64,000 nucleotides of DNA from Burkholderiaceae bacterium (GCA_004322135.1 SCSG01000013.1:1-64000), one strand, 5' to 3'. Counted from the stretch's first letter, positions 29,172-38,860 are shown. The notes: a model not told the origin generated them from the letters alone. Numbers and translations are program-made.

Positions 29172-30134
29172 TCAGGACTGCCACGCGATAGTTTCCAGCA
29201 CAGCGCTGAAATCGTCGGCCAGCGGAGCGCTGAATTCCACGCGCCGGCCGGTCGAAAAATCATCAAACCGAAGCGCGCGTGCATGCAGCAACTGGCGCTG
29301 TGCCCCAGCGATCCGCTTGCCGCCATAAAGCACATCGGCCACGAGCGGATGGCGTAGGCTGGCAAGATGCACCCGTATCTGGTGCGTACGCCCGGTTTCA
29401 AGGTGACACATCACCTCGGTAACCAGATGCCCGTCGGGCGTCTGGCCGACGCGCAGCGGCTCGTAGTGCGTTATGGCCGGTTTGGGAGCAATGGCACGAT
29501 CCACGGCCATACGCACAGGCACCCGCGGATCGCGACCTATGGCTCGGTCCACCGTACCGGCGGCAACAATGTTGCCATGAACCAGCGCCACGTACTCGCG
29601 GCTGACGGTGCGTTTCTGCAGTTGTCGTATCAAGTGCGTCTGGGCCTTCTCGTGGCGGGCCACCACCAGCAGCCCTGACGTGTCCTTGTCGAGCCTGTGT
29701 ACAATGCCCGCACGCGCCACCATTTTGAGCTCGGGAAACCGATACAGCAACCCATTAAGCAATGTACCGCTCCAGTTGCCCGCCCCCGGGTGCGTAACCA
29801 ATCCGGCGGGTTTATTGACGACAATCCAGTCCGCGCTTTGCGCCACGACGCCGAAATCAACCGGTTCGGGGGAAAATGCCAGCGATTCGGGCGGCAATTG
29901 CTCCCAGACAGTGAGCTTGTCGCCAGGATTGACGATCTGCCGCACGCGCGCCACCTGGCCGTTCACCTGTACGTGTCCATCCTCTATCCAGGCTTGCAGC
30001 CGACTGCGGGAATGCTCGGGAATCAGCCGCGCCAGCACCTTGTCCAGACGCTCGGACAAAGCCTTGAACGGCAGCTCGAACTCCACCGGCTGGGCGGCGT
30101 CCAAACTTTCTTTGGCAATATCTGTGTCAGGCAT
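29172..30134 (-). CDS. rluD: 23S rRNA pseudouridine(1911/1915/1917) synthase RluD
   Basis: A 320-residue RluA-family enzyme: S4 domain (LSERLDKVLARLIPEHSRSRLQAWIEDGHVQVNG), then the catalytic HRLDKDTSGLLVVAR motif with the essential Asp, and the late RTHQIRVHLASLRHPLVAD segment. It modifies helix 69 of 23S rRNA, important for subunit association. It is divergent from bamD, with 50 bases between starts, the gene order seen in many Beta- and Gammaproteobacteria. Confidence 0.95.
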   Translation of the reverse strand: MPDTDIAKESLDAAQPVEFELPFKALSERLDKVLARLIPEHSRSRLQAWIEDGHVQVNGQVARVRQIVNPGDKLTVWEQLPPESLAFSPEPVDFGVVAQSADWIVVNKPAGLVTHPGAGNWSGTLLNGLLYRFPELKMVARAGIVHRLDKDTSGLLVVARHEKAQTHLIRQLQKRTVSREYVALVHGNIVAAGTVDRAIGRDPRVPVRMAVDRAIAPKPAITHYEPLRVGQTPDGHLVTEVMCHLETGRTHQIRVHLASLRHPLVADVLYGGKRIAGAQRQLLHARALRFDDFSTGRRVEFSAPLADDFSAVLETIAWQS

Positions 30135-30184
30135 GGCGACTAATCATATAATCTGCCTGCAATGCTAACACCAAGGACGCTTTT

Positions 30185-31030
30185 GTGACTCGCCCAGACC
30201 CCAGTACCCTCAGCACCAACCACCTGAAATGGCTTACCCGCTATGCAGTATTCGTACTTGCAGCCCTGGTGCTGACCAGTTGCGGCGTATTTAAGGGCGA
30301 TGTCGACAAAACGGCAGGCTGGAGCGCCGAGCGGCTCTATAACGAGGCCCATTCCCAGGTCCTGGACAGAAACTGGAAAGAAGCGCGTACCAATCTCGAA
30401 GCTCTGGAATCACGCTACCCATTCGGTGGCTATGCCCAGCAGGCTCTCATCGACCTGGCTTACGTCAACTGGAAGGACGAGGAACCCGAACAGGCACTGG
30501 CTGCCATCGACCGCTTCCAGCAACAATATCCCAATCACGAGGGCACCGACTACATGCTGTACCTGAAGGGATTGATAACCTTCACTCCCCCCAGCGCGGC
30601 CTTCACCAAGATCACGCGCCAGGACCCCAGCGAACGCGACCCGAAGGGGTTGCGCGAGTCGTACGAAGCCTTCAATGAGTTGATAAAGCGCTACCCGGAC
30701 AGCAAGTACACACCCGACGCGAAAAAGCGTATGGCGTGGCTGGTCAGCACATTGGCCCAGAACGAAGTCCACGTGGCCGAGTACTACTACGAGCGGCACG
30801 CGTACTTGGCGGCCATCAACCGCGCGCAAACCGTCATCACCGATTTCCAGGGCGTCCCCATCGTCGAAAAAGCACTCTACATCATGTACATGTCGTACGA
30901 CAAACTGCACATGACCGAACTGCGCGACGATACCAAGCGCATCCTGGATAAGAACTTCCCGCACAGCAAATACTATGCGCAAGGCCTCGAAGACGCGAAA
31001 AGCCCGTGGAACCCCATAAACTGGCTGTAA
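30185..31030 (+). CDS. bamD: Outer membrane assembly lipoprotein BamD
   Basis: A 281-residue lipoprotein. The hydrophobic segment YAVFVLAALVLTSC gives a lipobox with C33 as the lipidated residue; the rest is TPR-like helices (WSAERLYNEAHSQVLDRNW, EALESRYPFGGYAQQALIDLAY, AYLAAINRAQTVITDFQG). BamD is the essential partner of BamA in outer-membrane protein insertion. It starts with GTG, preceded by AAGGA at a good distance. The N-terminus before the hydrophobic core is unusually long (about 20 residues), so a later start is possible but no better codon is seen. Confidence 0.94.
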   Translation: MTRPDPSTLSTNHLKWLTRYAVFVLAALVLTSCGVFKGDVDKTAGWSAERLYNEAHSQVLDRNWKEARTNLEALESRYPFGGYAQQALIDLAYVNWKDEEPEQALAAIDRFQQQYPNHEGTDYMLYLKGLITFTPPSAAFTKITRQDPSERDPKGLRESYEAFNELIKRYPDSKYTPDAKKRMAWLVSTLAQNEVHVAEYYYERHAYLAAINRAQTVITDFQGVPIVEKALYIMYMSYDKLHMTELRDDTKRILDKNFPHSKYYAQGLEDAKSPWNPINWL

Positions 31031-31040
31031 CCGCTCAGCG

Positions 31041-33122
31041 CTAAGGCGCTGTTTCGGCCCCGGTGTTTTCAACAGGCGCGTCAAACGCCTGTTTTTGCCT
31101 GCAAAACTCCAACACCCGACCCAAATCACGTGTGCGCGCGAAAGGCGGCAGGCCGCGCCAAAGCAGCTTGCCATAGGGCTTATCAACCATACGGCTGTCA
31201 CCCACCACCAGCACGCCCCAGTCATCTTCCGAGCGTATCAGCCGCCCTGCCCCCTGCTTCAGGGCAATCGCCGCTTCCGGCACCTGATATTCCATAAACG
31301 GATTTCCGCCTTCACTGCGGCAAAGCTTGAGCCGTGCATCCAGAACAGGGTCGTCAGGAGGCGCGAATGGCAGTTTGTCTATTGCCACCAGCGTGAGGGC
31401 GGAACCCGGCACATCAATACCTTCCCAGAAACTCGCGCTGCCTACCAGCACAGCATTTTTTTCCGCGCGAAAGCGCTCAAGCAACACTCGGCGGGAACTC
31501 TCGCCCTGACGCAACAGCAAACGGTCCACACCTGCCCTGTCCAGCCTTTCCTGCAGCTCATCGGCGATGCGATCGACGGCACGCAGCGTCGTGCACAACA
31601 CCAGTGCGCCACCTTTGCAGCCTTCGATCAGCGGCAGCAACTCCGCGGCAAATTTCTCGCAAAACCGGCTGTCACTGGGCAAGGGCAGATCTTTCGGAAC
31701 GTACAGCACCGCCTGGCTGGCATAGTCGAACGGTGACTCCCATCGCCGGGTCGTCGCGTCCCACAATCCCAGCTGCTGCTGGAAATGTGTGAAATCTCCA
31801 CCGACGGACAACGTCGCGGATGTCAAAACCCAAGCCTGCTCCGGACGGCGGTATTTTGAGAAAATCTGCGCGACCGACAACGGTGCACTGTGCAAACGCA
31901 TATGATGCAGGCCCAGCTCTACCCACCGCACCGAGGCTGGCTGCCCGGTGGTTGCGGCCGCCGCTGCAGCCACAACATCCCCGCCATCGTCCACGGCACC
32001 CTGGCCAACCGCCAACGCGGTGTGACCCTGTCGGTCCGGCTGACTCCACTGGAACAGCCTGGCACGCAAATCCAGACAGGTCTTGTACGCCGCTTCCAGG
32101 TCGGGGTGCTTTTCCGCCACGATATTCAAAAGTTGGGCGGTGCGATCCAGCACTCGCAAGAGGTTGCCCAAGGCCTCGTCGAACGGGGCGGCGTCTGGTA
32201 TGGCATGATAGGTTGCCTTGCGGCCCGGCAGCTTGTCGATAGGTGCCGCCGCCAGCCGGAATTCCTGGGCAGCCTGCGCGATACTTTTGCCCACTTCACT
32301 CCAGTTCGTGGACTCGCGCGCCTGGGCCAGACCCGCCGCTTCGACCAGACGCGCCAGGTCCAGAAATTGATGCGACGAGATGCTGATGCCCAGAAACCGC
32401 GTGGCAATGTCGGGCAGCTGGTGGGCCTCGTCGAACACGACCAGTTCTGCCTCGGGCAGCAAATCAGTGATCCCCTCTTCGCGTAAGGCAAGATCGGCCA
32501 TGAACAGCGCGTGATTGACCACGACGAGATCGGCATCCTGAGCCTGGCGCCTGGCCTTGAGCACGAAACACTCACGCACAAAAGGGCATTCTTGCCCCAG
32601 GCAGTTCTCACGCGTGGACGTCACCCGGTTCCAGATGTCGGCGTCTTCGGGAACCTGGACCAGGTCGGCCTTGTCGCCCGTTTTGGACTGCTGCGTGAAC
32701 ACTTGAATATCGCGCAACTGCTTGATTTCGGCGCGCGACTTCAGGGCGCGCTCATCGTGGGCCAGGCGATCGAGGTGGTAGTGGCACACATAATTGCTGC
32801 GCCCCTTGAGCAGCGCCACCGTTGCCGGCAAAGCCAACGCGGCGCGCAGACGCGGCAGATCACGCCGAAACAACTGGTCCTGCAGCGTGCGGGTTCCGGT
32901 GGACACCAGCACCTTGCCGCCGCCAAGCAGTGCCGGCACCAGATAGGCCCAGGTCTTGCCCGTGCCCGTACCCGCCTCGGCAACCAGCGTCGTGTGATCC
33001 TGCAGGGCCTTTTCAATGGCACAAGCCAGTTCCAGTTGCGCCGGGCGCACCTTGAAATCAGGCACGGCCGCGGCAATGGGGCCGTCTGGAGAGAAAATAT
33101 CGGAAAGTTCTTGCAACAGCAT
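31041..33122 (-). CDS. ATP-dependent DNA helicase of the DinG/YoaA (XPD-like) family
   Basis: A protein of about 693 residues. Walker A is EAGTGTGKTWAY; the DEAH box reads VVFDEAHQLPD. Four cysteines (VCHYHL; NCLGQECPFVREC) match the FeS-cluster ligands of DinG/YoaA helicases, which unwind 5'-tailed and R-loop or damaged structures. The C-terminal helicase motif QGAGRLIRSEDDWG is present. The ATG at 33122 gives a start like relatives (MLLQELSDIFSPDGP); an in-frame GTG at 33176 is an alternative. It converges with bamD (10-base gap with a small CAGCGC/GCGCTG stem over the stop). Confidence 0.9.
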   Translation of the reverse strand: MLLQELSDIFSPDGPIAAAVPDFKVRPAQLELACAIEKALQDHTTLVAEAGTGTGKTWAYLVPALLGGGKVLVSTGTRTLQDQLFRRDLPRLRAALALPATVALLKGRSNYVCHYHLDRLAHDERALKSRAEIKQLRDIQVFTQQSKTGDKADLVQVPEDADIWNRVTSTRENCLGQECPFVRECFVLKARRQAQDADLVVVNHALFMADLALREEGITDLLPEAELVVFDEAHQLPDIATRFLGISISSHQFLDLARLVEAAGLAQARESTNWSEVGKSIAQAAQEFRLAAAPIDKLPGRKATYHAIPDAAPFDEALGNLLRVLDRTAQLLNIVAEKHPDLEAAYKTCLDLRARLFQWSQPDRQGHTALAVGQGAVDDGGDVVAAAAAATTGQPASVRWVELGLHHMRLHSAPLSVAQIFSKYRRPEQAWVLTSATLSVGGDFTHFQQQLGLWDATTRRWESPFDYASQAVLYVPKDLPLPSDSRFCEKFAAELLPLIEGCKGGALVLCTTLRAVDRIADELQERLDRAGVDRLLLRQGESSRRVLLERFRAEKNAVLVGSASFWEGIDVPGSALTLVAIDKLPFAPPDDPVLDARLKLCRSEGGNPFMEYQVPEAAIALKQGAGRLIRSEDDWGVLVVGDSRMVDKPYGKLLWRGLPPFARTRDLGRVLEFCRQKQAFDAPVENTGAETAP

Positions 33123-33186
33123 CCGGTCGAAGGGGGCGTCATAATGATGGAATACAAGCCGAATGATACATCCCACATTCCTGCCC

Positions 33187-33348
33187 AGTGTCCTGTCTGG
33201 CTAATCCGAATACTTAAATTCGGATGCATGGGCTTGTCAGGCAAGGCGCAAATCGCAGCGATAGCCGTAGCTATCGCGAGAATTTGCAACGCCGCATGGC
33301 TAGCTCAGGCGCCGAAGTTAAGTATTCGGATTAGCCAGACAGGACACT
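33187..33348. repeat. 162-bp palindromic element with 31-bp perfect terminal inverted repeats
   Basis: The left arm (33187-33217, beginning AGTGTCCTGTCTGGCTAATC) is the exact complement of the right arm (33318-33348). The 100-base interior is itself partly palindromic (GCGATAGC with GCTATCGC; GCAAAT with ATTTGC). There is no coding capacity. It sits in the 223-277-base gap between the divergent helicase and tex genes. Structure and interior resemble dispersed REP/MITE-like repeats of Burkholderiales and pseudomonads. No clear target-site duplication was seen. Confidence 0.75.
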
Positions 33349-33399
33349 AGACCGCGTATGTGGCAAAATGCCCCGCTTGAATGACGCTTTTACCGATCC

Positions 33400-35760
33400 A
33401 TGACTCACTCCGCTGCACAGACCGACTCCCACCCGCATCAGGCTGCTGATGCCGCCACCATCCTTGCCCTGCTTGCCCACGAGCTGGGCGTACGCACCGC
33501 ACAAATCGCCTCGGCGGTGGAGCTGCTGGACGGGGGCGCCACAGTGCCCTTTATCGCGCGCTATCGCAAGGAGGCAACCGGCGGACTGGACGACACCGTG
33601 CTGCGCAATCTGGAAGTACGGCTGTTATACGTGCGCGAACTGGAAAGCCGGCGCGCGGCGATCCTGGACTCTATTACCCAATTGGGCAAGCTCACGCCAG
33701 AGCTGGAAAAGGACATCCGGACGGCCGACACCAAACAGCGCCTGGAAGATCTGTACGCCCCGTACAAGCCACGACGCCGCACACGCGCCCAGATCGCCCG
33801 CGAAGCCGGCCTGGAGCCGCTGGTCGACGCCATCCTGGCTGATGCGGCATGCACACCGGCGGTACTGGCACAAAGCTATATCAACACCGAAGCAGCCATC
33901 AACGATGCCAAAACCGCCCTGGATGGTGCCCGCGACATCCTCGCGGAACGCTACGCCGAAAACGCCAACTTGCTGACCGATCTGCGCAACTACCTGTGGA
34001 GCACCGGCCTGCTGTATTCAAAAGTCGCCAAAGGCCGGGAAATTGACGGCGACAACTTTCGCGACTGGTTCGATTTCCAGGAACCGCTGCGCACGCTACC
34101 GTCGCATCGCGCACTGGCTCTGCTTAGGGGCCGTCAGCAAGCCGTGCTTGAGCTCAGGCTGGGCCTGAGCACTGATCTTGAAGCACAAGTTCCACACCCC
34201 TGTGTGGCACGCATCGCCCAGTTGTTGGGGGCCGACGCGGGCTTCTCACCCCACGCCAGCGCGCGTGCCCAATGGTTGGGCGAAGTCTGTCGCTGGACCT
34301 GGCGCGTCAAACTGCTGACTGCGTTCGAAACCGAGCTTATCGGCCGTTTACGCAGCGAGGCCGAAGAAGAAGCCATACGCGTTTTCGCCGCCAACCTCAA
34401 AGACCTCTTGCTGGCTGCCCCTGCCGGGCCCAGGACCGTAATGGGACTGGATCCTGGCATCCGCACCGGCGTCAAGGTGGCGCTCATCGACTCGACGGGA
34501 AAGGTGTTGGACACGTCCACCATCTACCCCTTCGAACCGCGCCGCGACCGCGAAGGCTCGATCAACACACTGGCCGCACTGGCGACCCGCCACCATGTCG
34601 AGCTCGTTGCCATCGGCAACGGCACCGCATCGCGTGAAACGGAACAATTGGTGCGCGACCTGCTCGAAAAATTCCCCACACTGACGCTCACCTGCGTCGT
34701 GGTCTCCGAGGCAGGCGCATCCGTATACTCGGCCTCGGAACTGGCCGCACACGAATTTCCGGACATGGACGTCAGTCTGCGCGGCGCGGTCTCCATCGCC
34801 CGCCGCCTGCAGGATCCCCTGGCAGAGCTCGTCAAGATCGAACCCAAGGCAATAGGCGTGGGGCAATACCAGCACGACGTCAATCAGCGCGAACTGGCCC
34901 ATTCGCTGGACGCCGTCATCGAAGACTGCGTCAACGCGGTAGGCGTGGACGTCAACACGGCATCGGTGCCGCTGCTGACGCGGGTCTCGGGACTGAACGC
35001 GACTCTTGCCAAAAATATTGTGGCCTGGCGCGACGCCAACGGCGCCTTCACCAACCGCAAGGCGCTTCTCGACGTCGCGCGCTTCGGCGACAAGGCCTTC
35101 GAACAAGCTGCCGGGTTCCTGCGCATCGCCAACGGGGACAACCCGCTGGATGAATCCTGTGTCCACCCCGAAGCCTACCCCGTCGTTGAACGAATCCTTA
35201 CCAGAATTCAGGCCGATGCGCGACAGGTCATGGGTCAGCCAGGCGCCCTGAAAGGTCTGTCGCCCGCTGAATTTACCGATGATCGGTTCGGCCTGCCCAC
35301 GGTCAGGGATATTTTCATCGAGCTCGAAAAGCCGGGGCGTGATCCGCGCCCAGAATTCAGGACGGCCCGCTTCAAGGATGGGGTCACCTCCCTGAACGAC
35401 CTGCGTGAAGGCATGGTTCTGGAAGGTGTCGTCACCAACGTAGCAAACTTCGGTGCCTTTATCGACATCGGCGTACACCAGGACGGTCTGGTACACATCT
35501 CGGCGATGGCGGACCGATTCGTCAAAGATCCGCGCGACATCGTGCGGGTTGGCCAGACGGTTACCGTCAAGGTGCAGGAAGTGGATATCGCACGCAAACG
35601 CGTAGGCCTGACCATGCGCGTGAACGACGACAGCCCTGTCCAAAAGCGTGGCAATCACGAAGGCAGGACGGCTTCAACCAAAAAAACTGCAAAGCCTGCG
35701 GCGATGGGGGCCAGCCCCACAAGCGCCATGGCGGCCGCCTTTGCCAAACTCAACAGGTAG
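33400..35760 (+). CDS. tex: Tex-family transcription accessory protein (S1 RNA-binding)
   Basis: A 786-residue Tex protein. It has the N-terminal Tex domain (VPFIARYRKEATGGLDDTVLRNLE), a YqgF/RNase H-like domain (VMGLDPGIRTGVKVALID), helix-hairpin-helix regions (NTASVPLLTRVSGLNATLAKNIV) and an S1 domain near residues 655-728 (VTNVANFGAFIDIGVHQDGLVHIS). Tex influences transcription and toxin expression in Bordetella pertussis, where it was first named. The Lys/Thr/Ala-rich tail is dispensable-looking. It is followed after five bases by a small unknown gene, probably co-transcribed. Confidence 0.95.
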   Translation: MTHSAAQTDSHPHQAADAATILALLAHELGVRTAQIASAVELLDGGATVPFIARYRKEATGGLDDTVLRNLEVRLLYVRELESRRAAILDSITQLGKLTPELEKDIRTADTKQRLEDLYAPYKPRRRTRAQIAREAGLEPLVDAILADAACTPAVLAQSYINTEAAINDAKTALDGARDILAERYAENANLLTDLRNYLWSTGLLYSKVAKGREIDGDNFRDWFDFQEPLRTLPSHRALALLRGRQQAVLELRLGLSTDLEAQVPHPCVARIAQLLGADAGFSPHASARAQWLGEVCRWTWRVKLLTAFETELIGRLRSEAEEEAIRVFAANLKDLLLAAPAGPRTVMGLDPGIRTGVKVALIDSTGKVLDTSTIYPFEPRRDREGSINTLAALATRHHVELVAIGNGTASRETEQLVRDLLEKFPTLTLTCVVVSEAGASVYSASELAAHEFPDMDVSLRGAVSIARRLQDPLAELVKIEPKAIGVGQYQHDVNQRELAHSLDAVIEDCVNAVGVDVNTASVPLLTRVSGLNATLAKNIVAWRDANGAFTNRKALLDVARFGDKAFEQAAGFLRIANGDNPLDESCVHPEAYPVVERILTRIQADARQVMGQPGALKGLSPAEFTDDRFGLPTVRDIFIELEKPGRDPRPEFRTARFKDGVTSLNDLREGMVLEGVVTNVANFGAFIDIGVHQDGLVHISAMADRFVKDPRDIVRVGQTVTVKVQEVDIARKRVGLTMRVNDDSPVQKRGNHEGRTASTKKTAKPAAMGASPTSAMAAAFAKLNR

Positions 35761-35765
35761 CCTCC

Positions 35766-36287
35766 ATGCCGACAGACACCCCCACCACAGAGCAGAAACT
35801 GGCAACCCTGATCGACCTGCTAAGCTGCGGCGACCAGGATGAACACGAAATTGCGCGCATTGTGGGCATCTGCCACCAGGCACAACAGAAACCCGCAGAA
35901 ACACTGGTGGAAAACTACGGCAAGGGCGCGGACCAGGTAGCGCAATACGATCCACAGGGCGTCACGGCCTTTGTCATTTTTGTCGAACTTGAAGACTACT
36001 TCGCTGTGTCCGATACGGTCGATGAACTACACGAACAGGTCGTCGAAGCCTTCGAGACGCCACAACTGCCCGACTTCCCATACGACAGCAACACGTTCCA
36101 GACCGTCTCGGACTACTTCCAGTGGCTTGACGCGCAGCTGCTGATCCATCACCCCGCGTACCGGCTGATGCATTTTGGCCAAAGCTATACGCACGACTTC
36201 CAGACGATTCTGGTACGACGGGACAAAGCCGAGTCGCTGCTCGCACTCTGCGTTGATTTAAATCTGGAAGCCGAATACTGCGAATGA
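35766..36287 (+). CDS. Hypothetical protein downstream of tex
   Basis: A 173-residue acidic, soluble protein with no signal peptide or membrane segment; I do not recognise a family. It is rich in Asp, Glu, Gln and aromatic residues (AFVIFVELEDYFAVSDTVDELHEQVVEAF; FDYFQWL-like DYFQWLDAQLL). Codon use matches its neighbours and it starts five bases after the tex stop, so it is very likely real and translationally linked to tex. A role linked to tex is only inferred from spacing. It ends 32 bases from the convergent trpS stop. Confidence 0.8.
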   Translation: MPTDTPTTEQKLATLIDLLSCGDQDEHEIARIVGICHQAQQKPAETLVENYGKGADQVAQYDPQGVTAFVIFVELEDYFAVSDTVDELHEQVVEAFETPQLPDFPYDSNTFQTVSDYFQWLDAQLLIHHPAYRLMHFGQSYTHDFQTILVRRDKAESLLALCVDLNLEAEYCE

Positions 36288-36319
36288 CAGTGTCGCGCTC
36301 GTCAGCGCGTCAGATGCAA

Positions 36320-37660
36320 TTACTGGCCGTCGGCCAGCGTAGCAATAACATCACGCACGTGACTCAGGCGGGCGGAATCTAGCTGACACACCTCCTTCTC
36401 GCCCACGCGTACATGTATCCGGCCTGCCGACTCAACGACAAAGCCATCGAAGTCCTCGGTTTGCAGGCGCTTGACCACACTGCCGGCCACCTTGGGGTTC
36501 TCGAAGGCTTCCGACAAAAACAGCTCTTGTCCGTCACCGTCCAGAAAGCGAAAGCGAAACAGACCACCCTCGTCGCGAAAACTTACGAAGCGGGCTTTCC
36601 GGCCTGCCCCCGTTTCGCTGCGTCTAGCCTTGACCGGCGCAGCCGGTGACGCCTGACGCAGGCCGACAGCCTCGCGCAACCGCTCCACAAAGGGCCCCGA
36701 CAACTTACGCGCCTTGGCCGCGCCCGCCTGCAGAATATCTTCGATATGCTGTGGCGAGGCCATGAGATGGGCATAGCGTTCGCGCATAGGGGCGAGTTCG
36801 CTCTCGATGCGTTCGCACAGCCGCAGCTTGGCATCTCCCCAGCCCATGCCGTCCTCGAGCTCGCGGCGAAACTGCGCCGACTCGTCATGCGTGGAAAACG
36901 CGCGATACACGGTGTACAGGTGCGAGTTCTCGGCATCCTTGGGCTCGCCGGGCTGACGCGAATCGGTCACAATGCGGGCCACGGCCTCGCGCATCGCCTT
37001 GGCACCGCCCTCGAACAGCGGAATGGTGTTGTCGTAACTCTTGGACATCTTGCGCCCGTCAAGGCCCGGCAACGTTGCCACATCATCGTCAATCTGCGCC
37101 TCAGGCATTACAAAAAAATCATGCCCTTTGCCGTACAGGTGATTAAAACGCTGGGCAATATCGCGCGCCATTTCCAGATGCTGAATCTGGTCGCGCCCCA
37201 CCGGCACCTTGTGCGCATTAAACATGAGGATGTCGGCGGCCATGAGAATGGGGTAAGAGAACAGCCCCATCGTGATGCCATCGTCAGGCTCAGCCTGGCG
37301 GGCAACGTTTTGATCGACCGACGCCTTGTAAGCATGCGCCCTGTTCATCAACCCCTTGGCCGTCACGCAGGTCAGCATCCAGCAAAGTTCGGGAATCTCG
37401 GGAATATCAGACTGTCGATAAAACGTCACCTTGTCGGTATCCAACCCGGCAGCAAGCCAGGTTGCGGCAATTTCCAGACGCGAGCGCGCAATGCGCTGCG
37501 GATCATCACACTTGATCAACGCATGAAAATCAGCCATGAAATAAAACGCATCCACACCGGGCTTCACACTCGCCCGGATGGATGGCCGGATTGCCCCGGC
37601 GTAATTTCCCAAATGTGGTGTCCCGGAGGTTGTAATGCCAGTCAATACGCGGGTAGTCAT
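36320..37660 (-). CDS. trpS: Tryptophanyl-tRNA synthetase
   Basis: A 446-residue class I aminoacyl-tRNA synthetase, the long betaproteobacterial form (about 110 residues more than E. coli TrpS). The HIGH-like motif is TPHLGNYAG near the N-terminus and KMSKS is present intact in GRKMSKSYDNTIPLF. The extra C-terminal domain (AGRKARFVSFRDEGGLFRF...) has no obvious catalytic role. It attaches Trp to tRNA-Trp. It follows zapE on the minus strand with a 58-base gap. Confidence 0.96.
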   Translation of the reverse strand: MTTRVLTGITTSGTPHLGNYAGAIRPSIRASVKPGVDAFYFMADFHALIKCDDPQRIARSRLEIAATWLAAGLDTDKVTFYRQSDIPEIPELCWMLTCVTAKGLMNRAHAYKASVDQNVARQAEPDDGITMGLFSYPILMAADILMFNAHKVPVGRDQIQHLEMARDIAQRFNHLYGKGHDFFVMPEAQIDDDVATLPGLDGRKMSKSYDNTIPLFEGGAKAMREAVARIVTDSRQPGEPKDAENSHLYTVYRAFSTHDESAQFRRELEDGMGWGDAKLRLCERIESELAPMRERYAHLMASPQHIEDILQAGAAKARKLSGPFVERLREAVGLRQASPAAPVKARRSETGAGRKARFVSFRDEGGLFRFRFLDGDGQELFLSEAFENPKVAGSVVKRLQTEDFDGFVVESAGRIHVRVGEKEVCQLDSARLSHVRDVIATLADGQ

Positions 37661-37718
37661 AGATTTCTGATGCCAGGAATTAAGGCGGAAAGGACAACGT
37701 GACGGCTTGATGCCGCCG

Positions 37719-38810
37719 CTACAAGGTAACGGTCATGCGGCGTTCGGACTCGAGATACTCGCGCGTCTGCATTTCGACGATGCGCGACACGGTACGAGAG
37801 AATTCGTTGGCCATAGGCCCCTGAGTATATAACTCTTCAACATCACACTCGGCCGACATGATGAGCTTGACGCAATGATCATAGAAAACATCAATGAGCC
37901 AGGTAAAGCGCCTGGCCTCGGACGCATCGCGCGCGCCCATGCGCGGCACTCCCGAAACGATGACAGTCTGGAAGCGACTGGCCAAATCCAGATAATCGTT
38001 CTGTGACCGCGGACCACCGCACAGCGTATTGAAGTCGAACCACACAATACTGCCAGCCAGGGCAATGGCGCGGACCTCGCGGTGTTCGATGGTCAGCACC
38101 GGCTTTTGCGCGGCAGTGTCCGAAAGACGATCGAAAATTTCACGCAGTTCGACATCGGTGGCCGGCACGATGGGCGACAAATACACCCGTACGGTTGCCA
38201 GCATAAGGCGCCGATAGTCCACGCCCGTATCGACGTTGATTACATCCATGCGGTCCTTGATCAGCTTGATGGCAGGCAGAAGGCGGTCGCGCTGCAGGCC
38301 GTCCGGGTACAACGTGGAAGGCTCATAGTTGGACGTCATGACGAACGACGTTCCCAGTTCGAACAGCTTCAAAAGCAGACGGTACAGAATCATCGCGTCG
38401 GCCACGTCGGACACGTGGAATTCGTCGAAGCAGATGAGCCGATAGCGCTTGGCAATGCGCCGCGCCACCTCGTCCAACGGATCGGCCATGCCCTTGACCT
38501 CGTCGAGTTCGTGATGAACGCTGCGCATGAACTCGTGAAAGTGCAGCCTCGTTTTACGTCTGACAGGGACGGTGGTGTAGAAAGCATCCATCAAAAAGCT
38601 TTTGCCGCGTCCCACGCCCCCCCACATGTATACGCCACGTGGAACATCGGGCCTGCGAAATATCTTGCGCAGCGGCGACGAACGCGCCTGCTTATACACG
38701 ATCCAGTCGTCGTAATATTCCTGCAGGCGTTCCACTGCGGCGGTCTGGGCGGCATCGGCCTTGTAGCCGCGTTCCAGCAGCGTTTCTTCGTAATACTCGC
38801 GAACGTTCAT
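37719..38810 (-). CDS. zapE: Cell-division AFG1-like ATPase ZapE
   Basis: A 363-residue AFG1/ZapE P-loop ATPase: Walker A GGVGRGKSFLMDAF, Walker B LICFDEFHVSDVADAMIL, sensor TSNYEPSTLYPDGLQRDR. ZapE is a Z-ring-associated ATPase needed for division under low oxygen or heat. The frame stays open upstream to 39002, but conservation starts at MNVREYYEETLLERGY, fixing the ATG at 38810 although its ribosome-binding site is poor. In this family of genomes it lies at the end of the 2-oxoglutarate dehydrogenase operon, as here. Confidence 0.93.
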   Translation of the reverse strand: MNVREYYEETLLERGYKADAAQTAAVERLQEYYDDWIVYKQARSSPLRKIFRRPDVPRGVYMWGGVGRGKSFLMDAFYTTVPVRRKTRLHFHEFMRSVHHELDEVKGMADPLDEVARRIAKRYRLICFDEFHVSDVADAMILYRLLLKLFELGTSFVMTSNYEPSTLYPDGLQRDRLLPAIKLIKDRMDVINVDTGVDYRRLMLATVRVYLSPIVPATDVELREIFDRLSDTAAQKPVLTIEHREVRAIALAGSIVWFDFNTLCGGPRSQNDYLDLASRFQTVIVSGVPRMGARDASEARRFTWLIDVFYDHCVKLIMSAECDVEELYTQGPMANEFSRTVSRIVEMQTREYLESERRMTVTL

Positions 38811-38836
38811 AGGGTCCGGGCTTGTTTTGATTGAAT

Positions 38837-38860
38837 CGGGGAGGGCTTGCGCCCGCCCCG
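38837..38860 (-). other. GC-rich hairpin between lpdA and zapE
   Basis: CGGGG-A-GGGC pairs with GCCC-G-CCCCG around a TTGC loop in the 113-base gap. On the minus strand it is followed by ATTCAATC, not a T run, so it is more likely an mRNA processing or stability element than a terminator; zapE is probably still read from the odh transcript. Confidence 0.45.

Noticed and set aside
33123-33176. Upstream GTG start for the DinG-type helicase
   Set aside because: The extra 18 residues do not resemble the family N-terminus, which matches from the ATG at 33122; left as an alternative only.
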